DNA of 64,000 bases from DASQFQ01 sp038238015 (GCA_038238015.1 JBBRYA010000011.1:1-64000), one strand, 5' to 3'. Positions 50,606 through 58,956 are shown, numbered from the stretch's first letter. Notes: generated by a model from the sequence alone, not told the origin. Translations and numbers: made by a program.

Positions 50606-51319
50606 GTGGCCAGCAGCCGGGACATCCGCACCAACCAGCTCGACATCGCCTGCGACGTCTGCGGGCGCACTCTGCTGCGCGGCGAGCGCGCCGAGCCCTA
50701 CCTCGCGGGCGGCCACCGCCGCCAGGTCTGCGAGCTGTGCACGGTGCGCGCGCAGCACGAGGGCTGGATCCGCGAGGCGGGCGGCGACCAGGTGACGTTG
50801 CAGACCACGCGCCAGGAGCGCGGCCGCGGGGTCTTCGAGCGCATGAAGGCGCGGCGCGAGCGCGCCCGCGAGGTCGCCGACGAGGCGGCGCTGGCCGAGG
50901 CCGCCGAGGAGCGTGCGCCGGCGCGCGAGCCCGCCGCCGGGCCGCCGCCCGATCTGCCGCGCCGCCCGCGCCACGTCCGCGCCATCCCGACCAACGCCGA
51001 CCTGAAGATGCAGCGGGCGCTCGAGGTCTTCAACGCCTCCGAGCACCCGCGCACGGTTGGCGGCGTGGCGCGGTCGCTCGGCGCCCCCGTGGTCTGCGTC
51101 CGGCCGCTCCCGGACCGCCCGAGCGTCGTGGGCATCACCGTGATGTGGGAGCTCAGCTGGTATCGCTTCGAGATCGACCTCTCCGACGAGGCCGGCGGGG
51201 TGCGCCCCGAGGGCAAGGGCGACGAGCTGTCAGAGCTCGACCCCGATGAGCAGGTCTCAAACGCCGCCGCCGACGAGAGAGGCGCGCTTTACGCGGCAAT
51301 CTCGACGGATGGTCGATAG
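50606..51319 (+). CDS. zinc-finger-like protein of unknown function
   Basis: A 237-residue protein. Cys16/Cys19 (CDVC) and Cys42/Cys45 (CELC) form a four-Cys metal site near the N terminus. A basic coiled-coil segment (MKARRERAREVADEAALAEA) and a Pro-rich linker lead to a C-terminal domain of about 90 residues starting at RHVRAIPTNADLKMQRALEVFN, ending in ELSWYRFEIDLSDEAGGV. This C-terminal domain is common in actinobacteria, but I cannot name it. Confidence 0.65.
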   Translation: MASSRDIRTNQLDIACDVCGRTLLRGERAEPYLAGGHRRQVCELCTVRAQHEGWIREAGGDQVTLQTTRQERGRGVFERMKARRERAREVADEAALAEAAEERAPAREPAAGPPPDLPRRPRHVRAIPTNADLKMQRALEVFNASEHPRTVGGVARSLGAPVVCVRPLPDRPSVVGITVMWELSWYRFEIDLSDEAGGVRPEGKGDELSELDPDEQVSNAAADERGALYAAISTDGR

Positions 51320-51339
51320 GTCGATCCGTCTCGGCCGGG

Positions 51340-51345
51340 TAGGAT
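51340..51345 (+). promoter_or_regulatory. -10 box TAGGAT
   Basis: TAGGAT ends 8 nt before ATG 51354 and decides that start over upstream in-frame starts within the previous gene. Confidence 0.5.
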
Positions 51346-51353
51346 CGCCATCG

Positions 51354-51581
51354 ATGATCTTCTGCGTCGTACCCGAGCCCCTCGCGCCAGAGCTGTATGA
51401 CCAGCTCGCGGCCTATTACGAAGCCGATCCCGCCGTCACGGTGATCGTCGACCGCCGCCGCTCTGAGCGCCGCGAGCCCGGATCGCCCAGCGGCGGGCAC
51501 AAGCGCGAGGTCCGCGACCGCCGGCGCCCGCGCGTGGCGGGCGAGTTCCCGCCGATCCCGGCGGACGTCGACGCCGCGTAG
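51354..51581 (+). CDS. small protein of unknown function
   Basis: A 75-residue protein: MIFCVVPEPLAPELYDQL, then VTVIVDRRRSERRE, the latter resembling the DRR(x)ERR motif seen in many small actinobacterial proteins. The C-terminal half is Arg/Pro-rich and probably disordered. Its stop abuts the GTG of the RNase HI gene, so they are co-transcribed. Confidence 0.6.
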   Translation: MIFCVVPEPLAPELYDQLAAYYEADPAVTVIVDRRRSERREPGSPSGGHKREVRDRRRPRVAGEFPPIPADVDAA

Positions 51582-51986
51582 GTGAAGGTCGTCGTCCACG
51601 TGGACGGCGGTTCCAGGGGCAATCCCGGGCCCGCGGCCGCGGCGGCCGTCATCTCCGACCGGTCGGGCGAGGTGCTCGACGAGGCCGCCGTCACGCTCGG
51701 CACGGCGACCAACAACGTCGCCGAGTACTACGGCCTGCTGCTGGGCCTGGAGCGCGCCCAGGCGCTCGGCGCCACCGAGGTCGAGGTGGTCAACGACTCC
51801 GAGCTCGTCGCCCACCAGGTCAACGGGCGCTACAAGGTCAAGCACGCGGACATGAAGCCGCTGCACCAGCAGGCGCTCGAGGCGCTGGGGCGCTTTGACC
51901 GCTGGACGGTCCGCCCGGTTCCCCGCGCGATGAACGCCGACGCCGACGCGCTGGTCAATCAGGCGCTGGACGCCGATGCCACCTGA
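51582..51986 (+). CDS. RNase HI family protein
   Basis: A 134-residue RNase H fold: VHVDGGSRGNPGPAAAAA (first catalytic Asp), TNNVAEYYGLLLGLE (Glu), VVNDSELVAHQVNG (Asp) and NADADALVNQAL with the final Asp. It belongs to the short Rv2228c-N/bacterial RNase HI-like group. GTG start. Overlaps the dioxygenase gene by 11 nt. Confidence 0.9.
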   Translation: MKVVVHVDGGSRGNPGPAAAAAVISDRSGEVLDEAAVTLGTATNNVAEYYGLLLGLERAQALGATEVEVVNDSELVAHQVNGRYKVKHADMKPLHQQALEALGRFDRWTVRPVPRAMNADADALVNQALDADAT

Positions 51987-52659
51987 GCCCGCCGGCGGGA
52001 CCGACTACGCCACCTACCTGCTGATCGACGATCTGCTGAACCTCCAGCGACCGATCACCCCCGAGGCCCACGACGAGCTGCTGTTCATCGTCGTCCACCA
52101 AGCCTACGAGCTGTGGTTCAAGCTCACGCTCCACGAGCTGCGCCGTGCCGACCAGGAGCTCCGCGCGAGCCGCCCCCAGGCCGCCGTGGGGCCGCTGAAG
52201 CGGATGGTCGCGATCCAGCGGCTGCTGCTCGAGCAGCTCAACGTGCTCGAGACGATGGGGCCCGAGGGCTTCCTCGAGTTCCGCGACCCGCTGACCCCGG
52301 CCTCGGGCTTCCAGTCGCGCCAGTTCCGCGACATCGAGCGGCTCGCCCCGGGTCTTTATGACGCGTTTCGCTCGGCGGCGGGCCTTCCGGCCGACCATGT
52401 CGAGCGCGTGGCCGAGCTCGCGCGGCTCTACCGCGACCACGCAGGCGACCCGGTGCGGGGGACCCTGCACGAGGTCGCCGAGCTGCTCGTGGACTTCGAC
52501 GAGGGCCTTGCGCGGTGGCGCTTCCACCACACGCTGATGGCGGCCCGGGAGATCGGCACGCGGCCCGGAACCGGCGGCTCGCCGGGGGTGGAGTACCTGC
52601 GCTCGACCGTCGACACGCGGCTGTATCCGGAGCTCTGGGAGCTCCGGGTGGCGCTGTAG
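51976..52659 (+). CDS. kynA: tryptophan 2,3-dioxygenase
   Basis: Heme enzyme opening the indole ring of tryptophan. 227 aa, a little short for the family. Phe37 and His41 of FIVVHQAYELWFKL match the active-site block; RQFRDIERLAPG follows; the heme-ligand region and substrate loop are RWRFHHTLMAAREIG and GTGGSPGVEYL near the C terminus. No kynB or kynU is nearby, so it is an orphan here. Confidence 0.9.
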   Translation: MPPEPAGGTDYATYLLIDDLLNLQRPITPEAHDELLFIVVHQAYELWFKLTLHELRRADQELRASRPQAAVGPLKRMVAIQRLLLEQLNVLETMGPEGFLEFRDPLTPASGFQSRQFRDIERLAPGLYDAFRSAAGLPADHVERVAELARLYRDHAGDPVRGTLHEVAELLVDFDEGLARWRFHHTLMAAREIGTRPGTGGSPGVEYLRSTVDTRLYPELWELRVAL

Positions 52660-52660
52660 C

Positions 52661-53253
52661 TCAGCGACGCCCGGCCTGCGCGGCGAAGGCGCCGAACAGG
52701 GCGCGGCCGTACACCGCCCAGGGCGCCAGCCGGCCGTCGAGAGCGGCCGTGGCCTCGGCGGGATCGAAGCCCTGGGTCACGGCCTCGGGGTCAGAGCGGT
52801 AGTCGGCGATCCACTCGAGCAGGATCGCGCGGAATGCCAGCAGTAGGCGTCAAAGCTCCGGGGCAGGCCGGAGAAGACGGGATCCTCGCTCGCGGCCTCG
52901 AGCGCCTCCACCTCGAACCAGCCGATCTCGGGCCGGCTGATCCGGACGACCTCCCCGCCCGCCGCGGCAGCGAGTAACTGGGCGCCGAGGCAGACGCCGA
53001 GCACCGGCACGCCGCGCTCGAGCGCCCGGCCGATCAGCCCGACCTCGTCGGCCAGGTAGGGGAGCACGGGCGCGTCCTCGAGGTTCTGCGCGCCGCCGAG
53101 CACGACCAGCGCGTCGTAGCCGCGCAGCTCACCGGGCGCCCGCTCGCCGTCACCTGGGCACCACTGGTCGTAGCGGTGCCCGGCGGCGGCCGCCGCGTCG
53201 GCGAACAGCCCGGCGTAGTTGGCGCCCGGGTGCTGGACGGAAAGCAGGCGCAC
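52661..53253 (-). pseudogene. class I glutamine amidotransferase-like gene with internal deletion and frameshift
   Basis: The first 145 codons are a good GATase1 domain with the nucleophile in LGVCLGAQLLAAAAGGE and SFDAYCWHS. Directly after this the frame breaks: the expected 40 or so residues containing the FHAE catalytic His-Glu are missing, and a different frame continues with ILLEWIADYRSDPEAV to the normal-looking end AAQAGRR at 52661. As read, translation stops at 52777. TAGGCT lies 6 nt before the GTG start, so it may still be transcribed. Loss of His-Glu should abolish glutaminase activity. Confidence 0.75.
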
Positions 53254-53259
53254 GCGGGC

Positions 53260-53265
53260 AGCCTA
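53260..53265 (-). promoter_or_regulatory. -10 box TAGGCT of the amidotransferase remnant
   Basis: On the minus strand TAGGCT ends 6 nt before the GTG. Confidence 0.4.
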
Positions 53266-53352
53266 GATGGACCGCGGAGGTGGCACATTCGCGCATATTG
53301 CGGGGTTTGCGTGGGTAGGCGGGGTCCTTCCCGGATCGCTACGAGGAGAGAT

Positions 53353-53736
53353 ATGGCGAAGACGAAGAGGCCAGACCAGGAGCTCATCGACAGGCTGCGC
53401 AAGAACGGCCTGCGCAAGAAGGTCGCCCACCAGGTGGCCGAGGCCGTCGGTGGAGCCCGCAGCCGCAGCAAGCCCCCGAAGGCGGTCATCGGAGTGATCG
53501 ACGATCTCAAGGCCCTCACGGCCGAGCTCGAGGATCGCGCCAAGGGCGGCCCGACCAAGCGCAAGGCCGCGGCCAAGAAGGCCGTCGCCACACGCAAGCG
53601 CGCCGCCGCCAAGCGCAGCGAGGCCGCCAAGAAGGCCGCCAAGACGCGCGCCAAGAACAGCGGCACCACCCGCTCGCGCACGACGAGCGGCGCCACGCGC
53701 ACCCGCGCGCGCTCGCGGGCCAAGTCAAGCTCCTGA
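53353..53736 (+). CDS. histone H1-like basic nucleoid protein
   Basis: A 127-residue protein. Residues 1-60 are predicted helical (DQELIDRLRKNGLRKKVAHQ, IGVIDDLKALTAELEDRA), and residues 65-127 are a Lys/Arg/Ala tail of the AAKK/AKTRAK type, as in Lys-rich actinobacterial DNA-binding proteins. A GAGGAGA ribosome site precedes the ATG, unlike the many leaderless genes around it. DNA compaction is the expected role. Confidence 0.8.
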   Translation: MAKTKRPDQELIDRLRKNGLRKKVAHQVAEAVGGARSRSKPPKAVIGVIDDLKALTAELEDRAKGGPTKRKAAAKKAVATRKRAAAKRSEAAKKAAKTRAKNSGTTRSRTTSGATRTRARSRAKSSS

Positions 53737-53750
53737 ACATCCCCGCCCGG

Positions 53751-53777
53751 CGGGTCCCCGGTGCGTCCGGGGGCCCG
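53751..53777. terminator. bidirectional GC hairpin between convergent genes
   Basis: An 11-bp stem (53751-53761 with 53767-53777, one G-T pair) with loop TGCGT and no T-tract, between the histone-like gene and the beta-propeller gene. Confidence 0.5.
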
Positions 53778-53788
53778 GCGGCGCCCGG

Positions 53789-54919
53789 CTAGCGCGTGTT
53801 GCCGGTGTGCCCGAGCGAGTAGCGCCCCGGCTGCGGCCACACCGCCATGCCGTGCGGGCCCAGGCCGACCGGGATGCGGTGCAGCAGCCTCCCCGTCCGG
53901 GTCGAGATCGCGTAGACCTCGGCGTCGTACCGGCCTGAGAGCCAGAGGATCCGGCCGTCGGCGGAGACGCCGCCCATGTCGGGGCTCGCCCCGCCCGGCA
54001 GGTGCCACTTCTTCATGACGCGGCGCTTGGCGAACGAGACCACCGAGATCGTCCCCTCGTCGCGGTTGGAGACGAACAGGCGCGTCGCGCGCCGGTCGGG
54101 ATAGAGGCCGTGCGCGCCCTTGCCGGTGGGCAGGAAGCCAGTCTTGCGCATCTTCTTCGCGTCGACCATCCAGAGCCCGCCGGAGGCCATGTCGGCGACG
54201 TAGAAGCGGCGGCCGTCGGGTGAGAGCTTGACGTCCTGAGGCATCGCGCCCACGCGCAGCGGCACGTACTTGACCACGCGCTCGCGGGCCACGTCGACCT
54301 CCACCATCTGCCCCGAGAACTCGCAGCTCGCCAGCAGGTAGCGCCCGCTGGCGGTGAAGTCGAGGTGGTCGACGCCGGGGCAGTCGACGTGCAGCGAGTG
54401 GCGCAGGCGCATCGAGTGCGGATCGCGGAAGTCCAGGCGGCGAAGCGCCTCGGCGACGACGATCGCACGCCGGCCGTCGGGGGTGAAGTAGAGGTTGTAG
54501 GGATCGTCGACCGGGATCGGCTTGCCGTGGTGGCCGGTCACCGGGTTGATCGGGGTGAGGCTGTTGCCGCGATCGTTGTCGACGTAGAGCCTGCGCATGT
54601 CGTGTGAGGGCGTCACGTGCTGGGGCAGGTCGCCGACCGCGAAGTGGTCGATGATCTTGAAGGTGCGCTGGGAGATCACGTCGACACTGTCGGATTCCGA
54701 GTTCGGGACGTAGACGCGCGCGGGGGCGCGCTTGGCGGCGGCGGTCAGCATGCCGGCGTGGGTGTGGGCGTAGACGTCGACGCGGCCCGCGCCGAGGTCA
54801 CTCGCGGCGGTCGCGGAGGTGGACCGCCCCGGCGTCGGCTTGGGCGAGGCGGCGTGGTTGCTCGAGCCGCCGCACCCGGCCAGCGCGACGGTCAGGAGGA
54901 TTGGGAGCGTCCGCCTCAT
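53789..54919 (-). CDS. beta-propeller lipoprotein, YncE-like
   Basis: A 376-residue exported protein. Signal peptide MRRTLPILLTVALAGC with a lipobox places it on the outer face of the membrane. After a Ser/Thr/Pro linker, six or seven repeats of the YVTN type follow (RVYVPNSESDSVDVIS, RRLYVDNDRGNSLTPI, RRFYVADMASGGLWMV, RLFVSNRDEGTISVVSF). Binding partner unknown. Start chosen at the ATG that opens the signal peptide; TACAGT ends 8 nt upstream. Confidence 0.88.
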   Translation of the reverse strand: MRRTLPILLTVALAGCGGSSNHAASPKPTPGRSTSATAASDLGAGRVDVYAHTHAGMLTAAAKRAPARVYVPNSESDSVDVISQRTFKIIDHFAVGDLPQHVTPSHDMRRLYVDNDRGNSLTPINPVTGHHGKPIPVDDPYNLYFTPDGRRAIVVAEALRRLDFRDPHSMRLRHSLHVDCPGVDHLDFTASGRYLLASCEFSGQMVEVDVARERVVKYVPLRVGAMPQDVKLSPDGRRFYVADMASGGLWMVDAKKMRKTGFLPTGKGAHGLYPDRRATRLFVSNRDEGTISVVSFAKRRVMKKWHLPGGASPDMGGVSADGRILWLSGRYDAEVYAISTRTGRLLHRIPVGLGPHGMAVWPQPGRYSLGHTGNTR

Positions 54920-54927
54920 TGCCCCGG

Positions 54928-54933
54928 ACTGTA
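54928..54933 (-). promoter_or_regulatory. -10 box TACAGT of the beta-propeller gene
   Basis: On the minus strand TACAGT ends 8 nt before the ATG, a leaderless arrangement. Confidence 0.45.
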
Positions 54934-54976
54934 TGAGGCTCCTGCGGCAATCCGCCCTGCCGTTAAGGTTCCAGCC

Positions 54977-55148
54977 ATGTCCCGCTCGCTCGTTCTCGCA
55001 GTCGAGCTCGTCCTCCTCGGCGCGCCAGACGGACGCTGCCGCGCCGAAGGGCGCCTCGCACAGCGAGCTGGCGCTCTGCCGCGCCATCGGTGTTCGCGGC
55101 AAGCCGGTCGCTGAGTCGGGCACCCTGGCGCTTCCCACGGGCCGCTAG
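54977..55148 (+). pseudogene. remnant of a small secreted protein, probably frameshifted
   Basis: TAAGGT (54964-54969) lies 7 nt before an ATG that opens a signal-like MSRSLVLAVELVLL. A second frame then carries a sensible C terminus (DAAAPKGASHSELALCRAIG, ending TLALPTGR at 55148). The two would join by a frameshift near 55010-55035. As read the first frame ends at 55114 after 45 codons. Function unknown. Confidence 0.35.
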
Positions 55149-55164
55149 GCGGTCGCGTCAAGGA

Positions 55165-55257
55165 TCAGGTTGTTCGCCTGACCCGCCGCCGCCGGTAGGT
55201 GATCCCCGCCGCGATGGCAGGCGCGCCGGCGACGGCGGCGATCGAGTGCTTGCGCAC
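55165..55257 (-). CDS. possible 30-residue basic peptide
   Basis: A GTG frame with an excellent GAAGGAGG 8 nt upstream encodes MRKHSIAAVAGAPAIAAGIT followed by an Arg-rich end (YRRRRVRRTT): one hydrophobic stretch and a basic tail. The ribosome site is the best evidence; the length is too short for certainty. A hairpin containing TACGGT lies 40 nt upstream. Confidence 0.35.
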   Translation of the reverse strand: MRKHSIAAVAGAPAIAAGITYRRRRVRRTT

Positions 55258-55289
55258 CGGTCGTGCCTCCTTCGAGTTGTTGATCCAAG

Positions 55290-55318
55290 CTCAGCCACCG
55301 TAGGCGGCGGTGGCTGAG
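55290..55318. terminator. perfect 11-bp hairpin; terminator or operator
   Basis: CTCAGCCACCG (55290-55300) and its exact complement (55308-55318) with a 7-nt loop, just past the stop of the Usp-like gene. No T-tract follows. It contains a minus-strand TACGGT (55302-55297), so it may instead be an operator over a promoter for the small peptide. Confidence 0.45.
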
Positions 55319-55335
55319 AGGACGTTGAGAGCGCG

Positions 55336-55776
55336 TCAGGCCCGCGTGAACCGGCGCTGGTGCGCCGCCAGGACCGTGGTCACCGGGTAGCCGAGCTGTG
55401 CGACGCGGTAGGGCAGGTCGACGTGCAGCCAGTGCGACACGTGGCTGGGCAGCGTCGACAGGATGACCTCGTCGTACTCGCGAGCCTCGAGCTCCTCCAC
55501 GATGTCGTCGTAGGCGTTGGGGCTGTTCGACACGCGGCCGGTGACCTCGGTGCCGGCCGCCTGCTCGAGCAGCGGCAGCGCCAGCGCGAGCACCTGCTCA
55601 CCCAGGTGGATGTCGCGGCCGTGGCGGTCGAAGGCCAGGTGATCGGGGTTCGGCACGAGCAGCATGAAGCTGGCGGGGCCGGCGGCGGCGCGCTCGCGCA
55701 CCGCCTCGACGAGCGCCGGGGTCGCCGCCGTCTTGTTGGCGACGATCAGGACGCGTGCTTCGGTGGAGGCTTCCAT
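55336..55776 (-). CDS. universal-stress-like nucleotide-binding fold protein
   Basis: A 146-residue alpha/beta protein: ARVLIVANKTAATPALVEAV, FMLLVPNPDH, YDDIVEELEAREYDEVILSTLPSHVSHWLHVDLPYRV. The layout resembles UspA but lacks the clear ATP-binding GxxG...S/T motif. A good AAGGAG precedes the ATG by 9 nt, so this is a conventional leadered gene. Function unknown. Confidence 0.7.
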   Translation of the reverse strand: MEASTEARVLIVANKTAATPALVEAVRERAAAGPASFMLLVPNPDHLAFDRHGRDIHLGEQVLALALPLLEQAAGTEVTGRVSNSPNAYDDIVEELEAREYDEVILSTLPSHVSHWLHVDLPYRVAQLGYPVTTVLAAHQRRFTRA

Positions 55777-55904
55777 CGCGGAACTCCTTCCGGGGACTCC
55801 ATGGTGGCGCGATCAGGCCCCCGTGTCCACTCGATCAAGCCATCGGCGCCAACCGCCCGCTGCCTTTGCCAAACCATGACCTGCACTTGGTGAGGGTTCC
55901 GCGC

Positions 55905-56635
55905 ATGCCTCACCTCTCCGAGCTCCATGGGGCCGCCACCCATCTGGCCGTGATCGCGATCCCGCTCTACGTCATCGTGCTGTTGTGCCGGCGGGCCGGC
56001 TGGGGTGGCGCCGCGCTCCTCGGCGCCGAGCCATGGGTCGTCGGTGCTCGATCCTCGCGGGCGCCACCGGCTTGCTCGTATGGGGCCAGGCACAGACCGA
56101 GCTGCGCGGCGGGAGCTTTGCTCTCGGCACGGCGCACTTCTGGCTCGGGATCGCGGTCACGCTGATCGTCCTCGTCCTGGCGGCGTGGCGGTTCCGGCGC
56201 GTGCAGCAGGACCGTCATACGCATGGGCATGCGTTGCTGGCCGGCGGGATCGTGGCCCTCGTCGCGGTCCTCGCCCAGGGGTACCTGGGCGGCCGCATGA
56301 CCTACGACCAGGGCGTCGGCCTCGACGGTGGAGGCCAGTTCGCCCAGACCGCGACCGGCGCCCGGCAGCTCGACGTCGCACTGGCGGGTGCAACCGCCCC
56401 CGCCGTCGCGGGACGCAAGGCCTTCGCGCGCAACGGGCTGGGCTGCGCGAGCTGTCACGGCGACCAGGCGCAGGGCCTGCGCGGGCCGGGGCTTGCCGGC
56501 GGCGCGGAGCTCACGCAGTTCCGCCGGGTCCACGAGGCCGGCCTGTTCCCGCCCGCAGCCGTGACGAACCGCGACTTCGCTGCCATCAACGCCTGGCCAC
56601 GGACGCTGAAGGCCAGTCGAGACGGCGAAGGGTGA
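55905..56635 (+). pseudogene. membrane-anchored cytochrome c-like gene with a frameshift
   Basis: The N terminus (HLSELHGAATHLAVIAIPLY) and first membrane helix are read in one frame; from about 56035 the rest (SILAGATGLLVWGQAQTELRG, then two further hydrophobic helices and a cytochrome domain) is in another. The heme site is CASCH near GRKAFARNGLG. No Met axial ligand is seen after it, so the domain may be short. DUF2231-like membrane part plus cytochrome c is a known combination. One indel would restore it; sequencing error is possible. Confidence 0.7.
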
Positions 56636-56648
56636 ATCGGGCGCTCGC

Positions 56649-57983
56649 CTACACCGCGACGCGTCGCTCGCGCTCTCGCGCCGCGACCGCCTGGGCCACG
56701 AGCCAGATCAGCGGGGGCACGACGGGCAACAGCATGCGCGGCGAGGCCGAGGGCGGAAGGTGAACGGCGATTGCGGCGAGGGCGAAGCATGCGATCGGCG
56801 CGGTCTCGGGCGGCGCCTGCGAGCGTCTGCGCCACAGGAGGATCGCGGCCCAGCCCGCGGCCGCGAGCAGCAGGGCATTGAACAGGACGTCGGCCCCGAG
56901 GCGGACGAGCGAGGGCCGCGGCCGCATCGGGACCGAGAAGAACAGCCGCCCCGCGTTTGCCACGAGGTTGCGTGCGTACCGATCGGGTCGCGCTCGGATG
57001 TTCGCGATCGCATGCCGGCGCAGCACGAGATCGCTGCGGACCGGGTCGAACGTCTTCAACCTGCCGAACAACGGCTTGAAGGCCGCAAGGGCGGGATCCT
57101 CGTCGAGGAGCCGCGGGTCGTGCCACTGGCCCGATTGGCCCGGCTGGGTCGGCGACATCCAGAACAGCGAGAGGCCCGAGGAGGACCCCCAGTACATCGG
57201 CCGGCCGGTCAGGTGATACGTGTACGCGAGCCACGGCGTGCACGCCGCCACGGCGACCGCCCCGACCGCCACCAGCCGCGGGGCGGTGACGCTGTCGCGC
57301 CGCGCCGCCCACGCCACTGACGCGGCCGCCAGCAGCGCGATCGCCACCCAGCCGTACTCGAGCCGCACCATCGCGAGCGCGGCGACGCAGAGGCCGGCGG
57401 CGATGAGCGCAAGCCGGCCGCCGCCGGCAAGGCCGCGCCTCAGCGCGAGCATCCCAGCCACGACGAGGAGGATCGCCAGCGGCTCCTTGTGCACCTCGGG
57501 GACGACCGCGAGGAAGGGGATGTAGACGCCGAAGGCATACGTCCAGCCCAGCGAGGCGCGACGACTGAGGTGCAAGCGAAGGACGCGGTGGAAGAGCAGC
57601 GCGGCGCAGCCCAGGAGCACCGGGCTGACGAAGCGGATCGTGGTCAGGGGAAGATGCAGCGCCACCAGCGGCGCGAGCAGCGCCACGAGTCCCGGCCCGT
57701 GCCAGAGGTAGGCGAGCGGGTCGGTGACCTGGCCGGCCGGCACGAGCCGGCCATCGAGCATCCGCGACGCCGCGGCCAGCAGCGCGGGCTCGTCCCGAAC
57801 GGCAGCGGGCCCCGGCTGCGCGGCAGCGCAGACCACGAGGTAGTAGGCCAGCAGCGGCATGATCTGAAGCCCACCGGGAAGCGCCGCGAAGCGGGCGCCG
57901 GCGGTTTCCAGAAACCGGATGCGAGGGGGCCCGAATACGCCTGCCGGCTCGTCGAGGGGCGATGACCCCGGCAACGTCTTCAT
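56649..57983 (-). CDS. GT-C fold membrane glycosyltransferase-like protein
   Basis: A 444-residue protein with about ten hydrophobic segments. RDEPALLAAASRMLDGRLV near residue 65 supplies the acidic motif of the first external loop of the ArnT/PMT/DUF2029 class, and PEVHKEPLAILLVVAGMLALRRG follows later. These enzymes transfer sugars from polyprenyl phosphates on the outside of the cell. Acceptor not evident. ATG start. Confidence 0.75.
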   Translation of the reverse strand: MKTLPGSSPLDEPAGVFGPPRIRFLETAGARFAALPGGLQIMPLLAYYLVVCAAAQPGPAAVRDEPALLAAASRMLDGRLVPAGQVTDPLAYLWHGPGLVALLAPLVALHLPLTTIRFVSPVLLGCAALLFHRVLRLHLSRRASLGWTYAFGVYIPFLAVVPEVHKEPLAILLVVAGMLALRRGLAGGGRLALIAAGLCVAALAMVRLEYGWVAIALLAAASVAWAARRDSVTAPRLVAVGAVAVAACTPWLAYTYHLTGRPMYWGSSSGLSLFWMSPTQPGQSGQWHDPRLLDEDPALAAFKPLFGRLKTFDPVRSDLVLRRHAIANIRARPDRYARNLVANAGRLFFSVPMRPRPSLVRLGADVLFNALLLAAAGWAAILLWRRRSQAPPETAPIACFALAAIAVHLPPSASPRMLLPVVPPLIWLVAQAVAARERERRVAV

Positions 57984-58058
57984 CGCCGGCGAGCGTAGCC
58001 CGGGCCCCCTGAACAGTGACTGAACGCGGGCGACGCGATCCCCGAGTAGATCAACTGC

Positions 58059-58850
58059 TCACAGCGTCGCGCTGCGGTTGAGCCGGGCCGCGGAGTCCGG
58101 ATCGTGGGAGGGGAGGTAGATCGTCGGGTGCTCACGCCCGTGGGTCAGGATCCTGTCGATGGTCTCGACGTAGACTTTGGGCTGGGGTCCGACCGCGTCC
58201 GCCCGCCGGGCTCGCAGCTGCTCGAGGCTGTCGGTGGCGTCGCCGGCGATGAACACGTGGCGCCCCTCGTCGTCGATGGCGACGATCGAGATGTGGCCCG
58301 GGGTGTGGCCCGGCGTGGACACCGCGATGACGCGGCCGTCGGCGGTCAGCGCGCGGCTGGCGGCGAACGCGCCGAACGGCCCGTCCTCGAGCGCGACGGG
58401 GCGGAAGTCGACCCCGGCCGGGATCGGCTGGCGCAGGACCTTGGCAAAGACGCGGGAGATCGCCGAGTGCGCGTACGCGTGCTCGGCGTCCTGCACGAGC
58501 ACCGGGCGGTTCAGGTGGACGGCGCCGTCCATGTGGTCGCCGTGCATGTGCGTGAGCACCACCTCGTCGATGTCATCCGGGCTCAGCCCGATCGTCTTCA
58601 GGGCACCCGGGAGCTCGTCGCTCTCGGTCACGTCGAAGCGCGCGAAGGGGACGTCGTTGACCGCCGCGACTTCGCCGGTGTCGACGAGGATGCGGCGACC
58701 GTCGTGCTCGATCACCCAGACGTGCACCGGCATCGGGTCGGAGAACGGCCCGGGCAGGAAGAGCTTGGGCTGCCGCATCAGACCGGTGCCTGCGAACAGG
58801 AACGAGTGCTTGAGACGGACCGTCCCCGTGCTCAACGCATGGATCTTCAT
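58059..58850 (-). CDS. metallo-beta-lactamase-fold hydrolase (lactonase-like)
   Basis: A 263-residue MBL protein. Metal ligands: LTHMHGDHMDG, PGHTPGH, FIAGDATD, and LPSHDPDS near the end. WVIEHDGRRILVDTGE at the N terminus matches AttM/AiiA-type N-acyl-homoserine lactonases and related enzymes; substrate is not proven. It is the last ordinary chromosomal gene before the tRNA scar. Confidence 0.88.
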   Translation of the reverse strand: MKIHALSTGTVRLKHSFLFAGTGLMRQPKLFLPGPFSDPMPVHVWVIEHDGRRILVDTGEVAAVNDVPFARFDVTESDELPGALKTIGLSPDDIDEVVLTHMHGDHMDGAVHLNRPVLVQDAEHAYAHSAISRVFAKVLRQPIPAGVDFRPVALEDGPFGAFAASRALTADGRVIAVSTPGHTPGHISIVAIDDEGRHVFIAGDATDSLEQLRARRADAVGPQPKVYVETIDRILTHGREHPTIYLPSHDPDSAARLNRSATL

Positions 58851-58883
58851 GCGCCGAATCTAAGCAACCGCCCCCAGACGCAC

Positions 58884-58909
58884 GAAAGGCCCGCAACCGC
58901 GGGCCTTTC
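58884..58909. terminator. rho-independent terminator hairpin
   Basis: Perfect 11-bp stem GAAAGGCCCGC with loop AACC, at the 3' end of the tRNA remnant on the minus strand. It is the native tRNA terminator and was left outside the island. Confidence 0.75.
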
Positions 58910-58914
58910 GTCGA

Positions 58915-58956
58915 AGCGGATGAAGGGACTCGAACCCTCGACCTTCTGCATGGCAA
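58915..58956 (-). tRNA. 3' remnant of a tRNA (probably tRNA-Gly, GCC), likely attachment site
   Basis: Reading leftward: a 7-nt anticodon-loop part TTGCCAT, then GCAGA, variable loop AGGTC, T-arm GAGGG-TTCGAGT-CCCTT (well paired), acceptor strand CATCCGC and discriminator T. The 5' half (acceptor, D-arm, anticodon stem 5' strand TCTGC) is absent; upstream sequence is unrelated. Remnants from the anticodon loop to the 3' end are the classic core of tyrosine-integrase att sites. U73 and GCC suggest tRNA-Gly. Confidence 0.65.
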
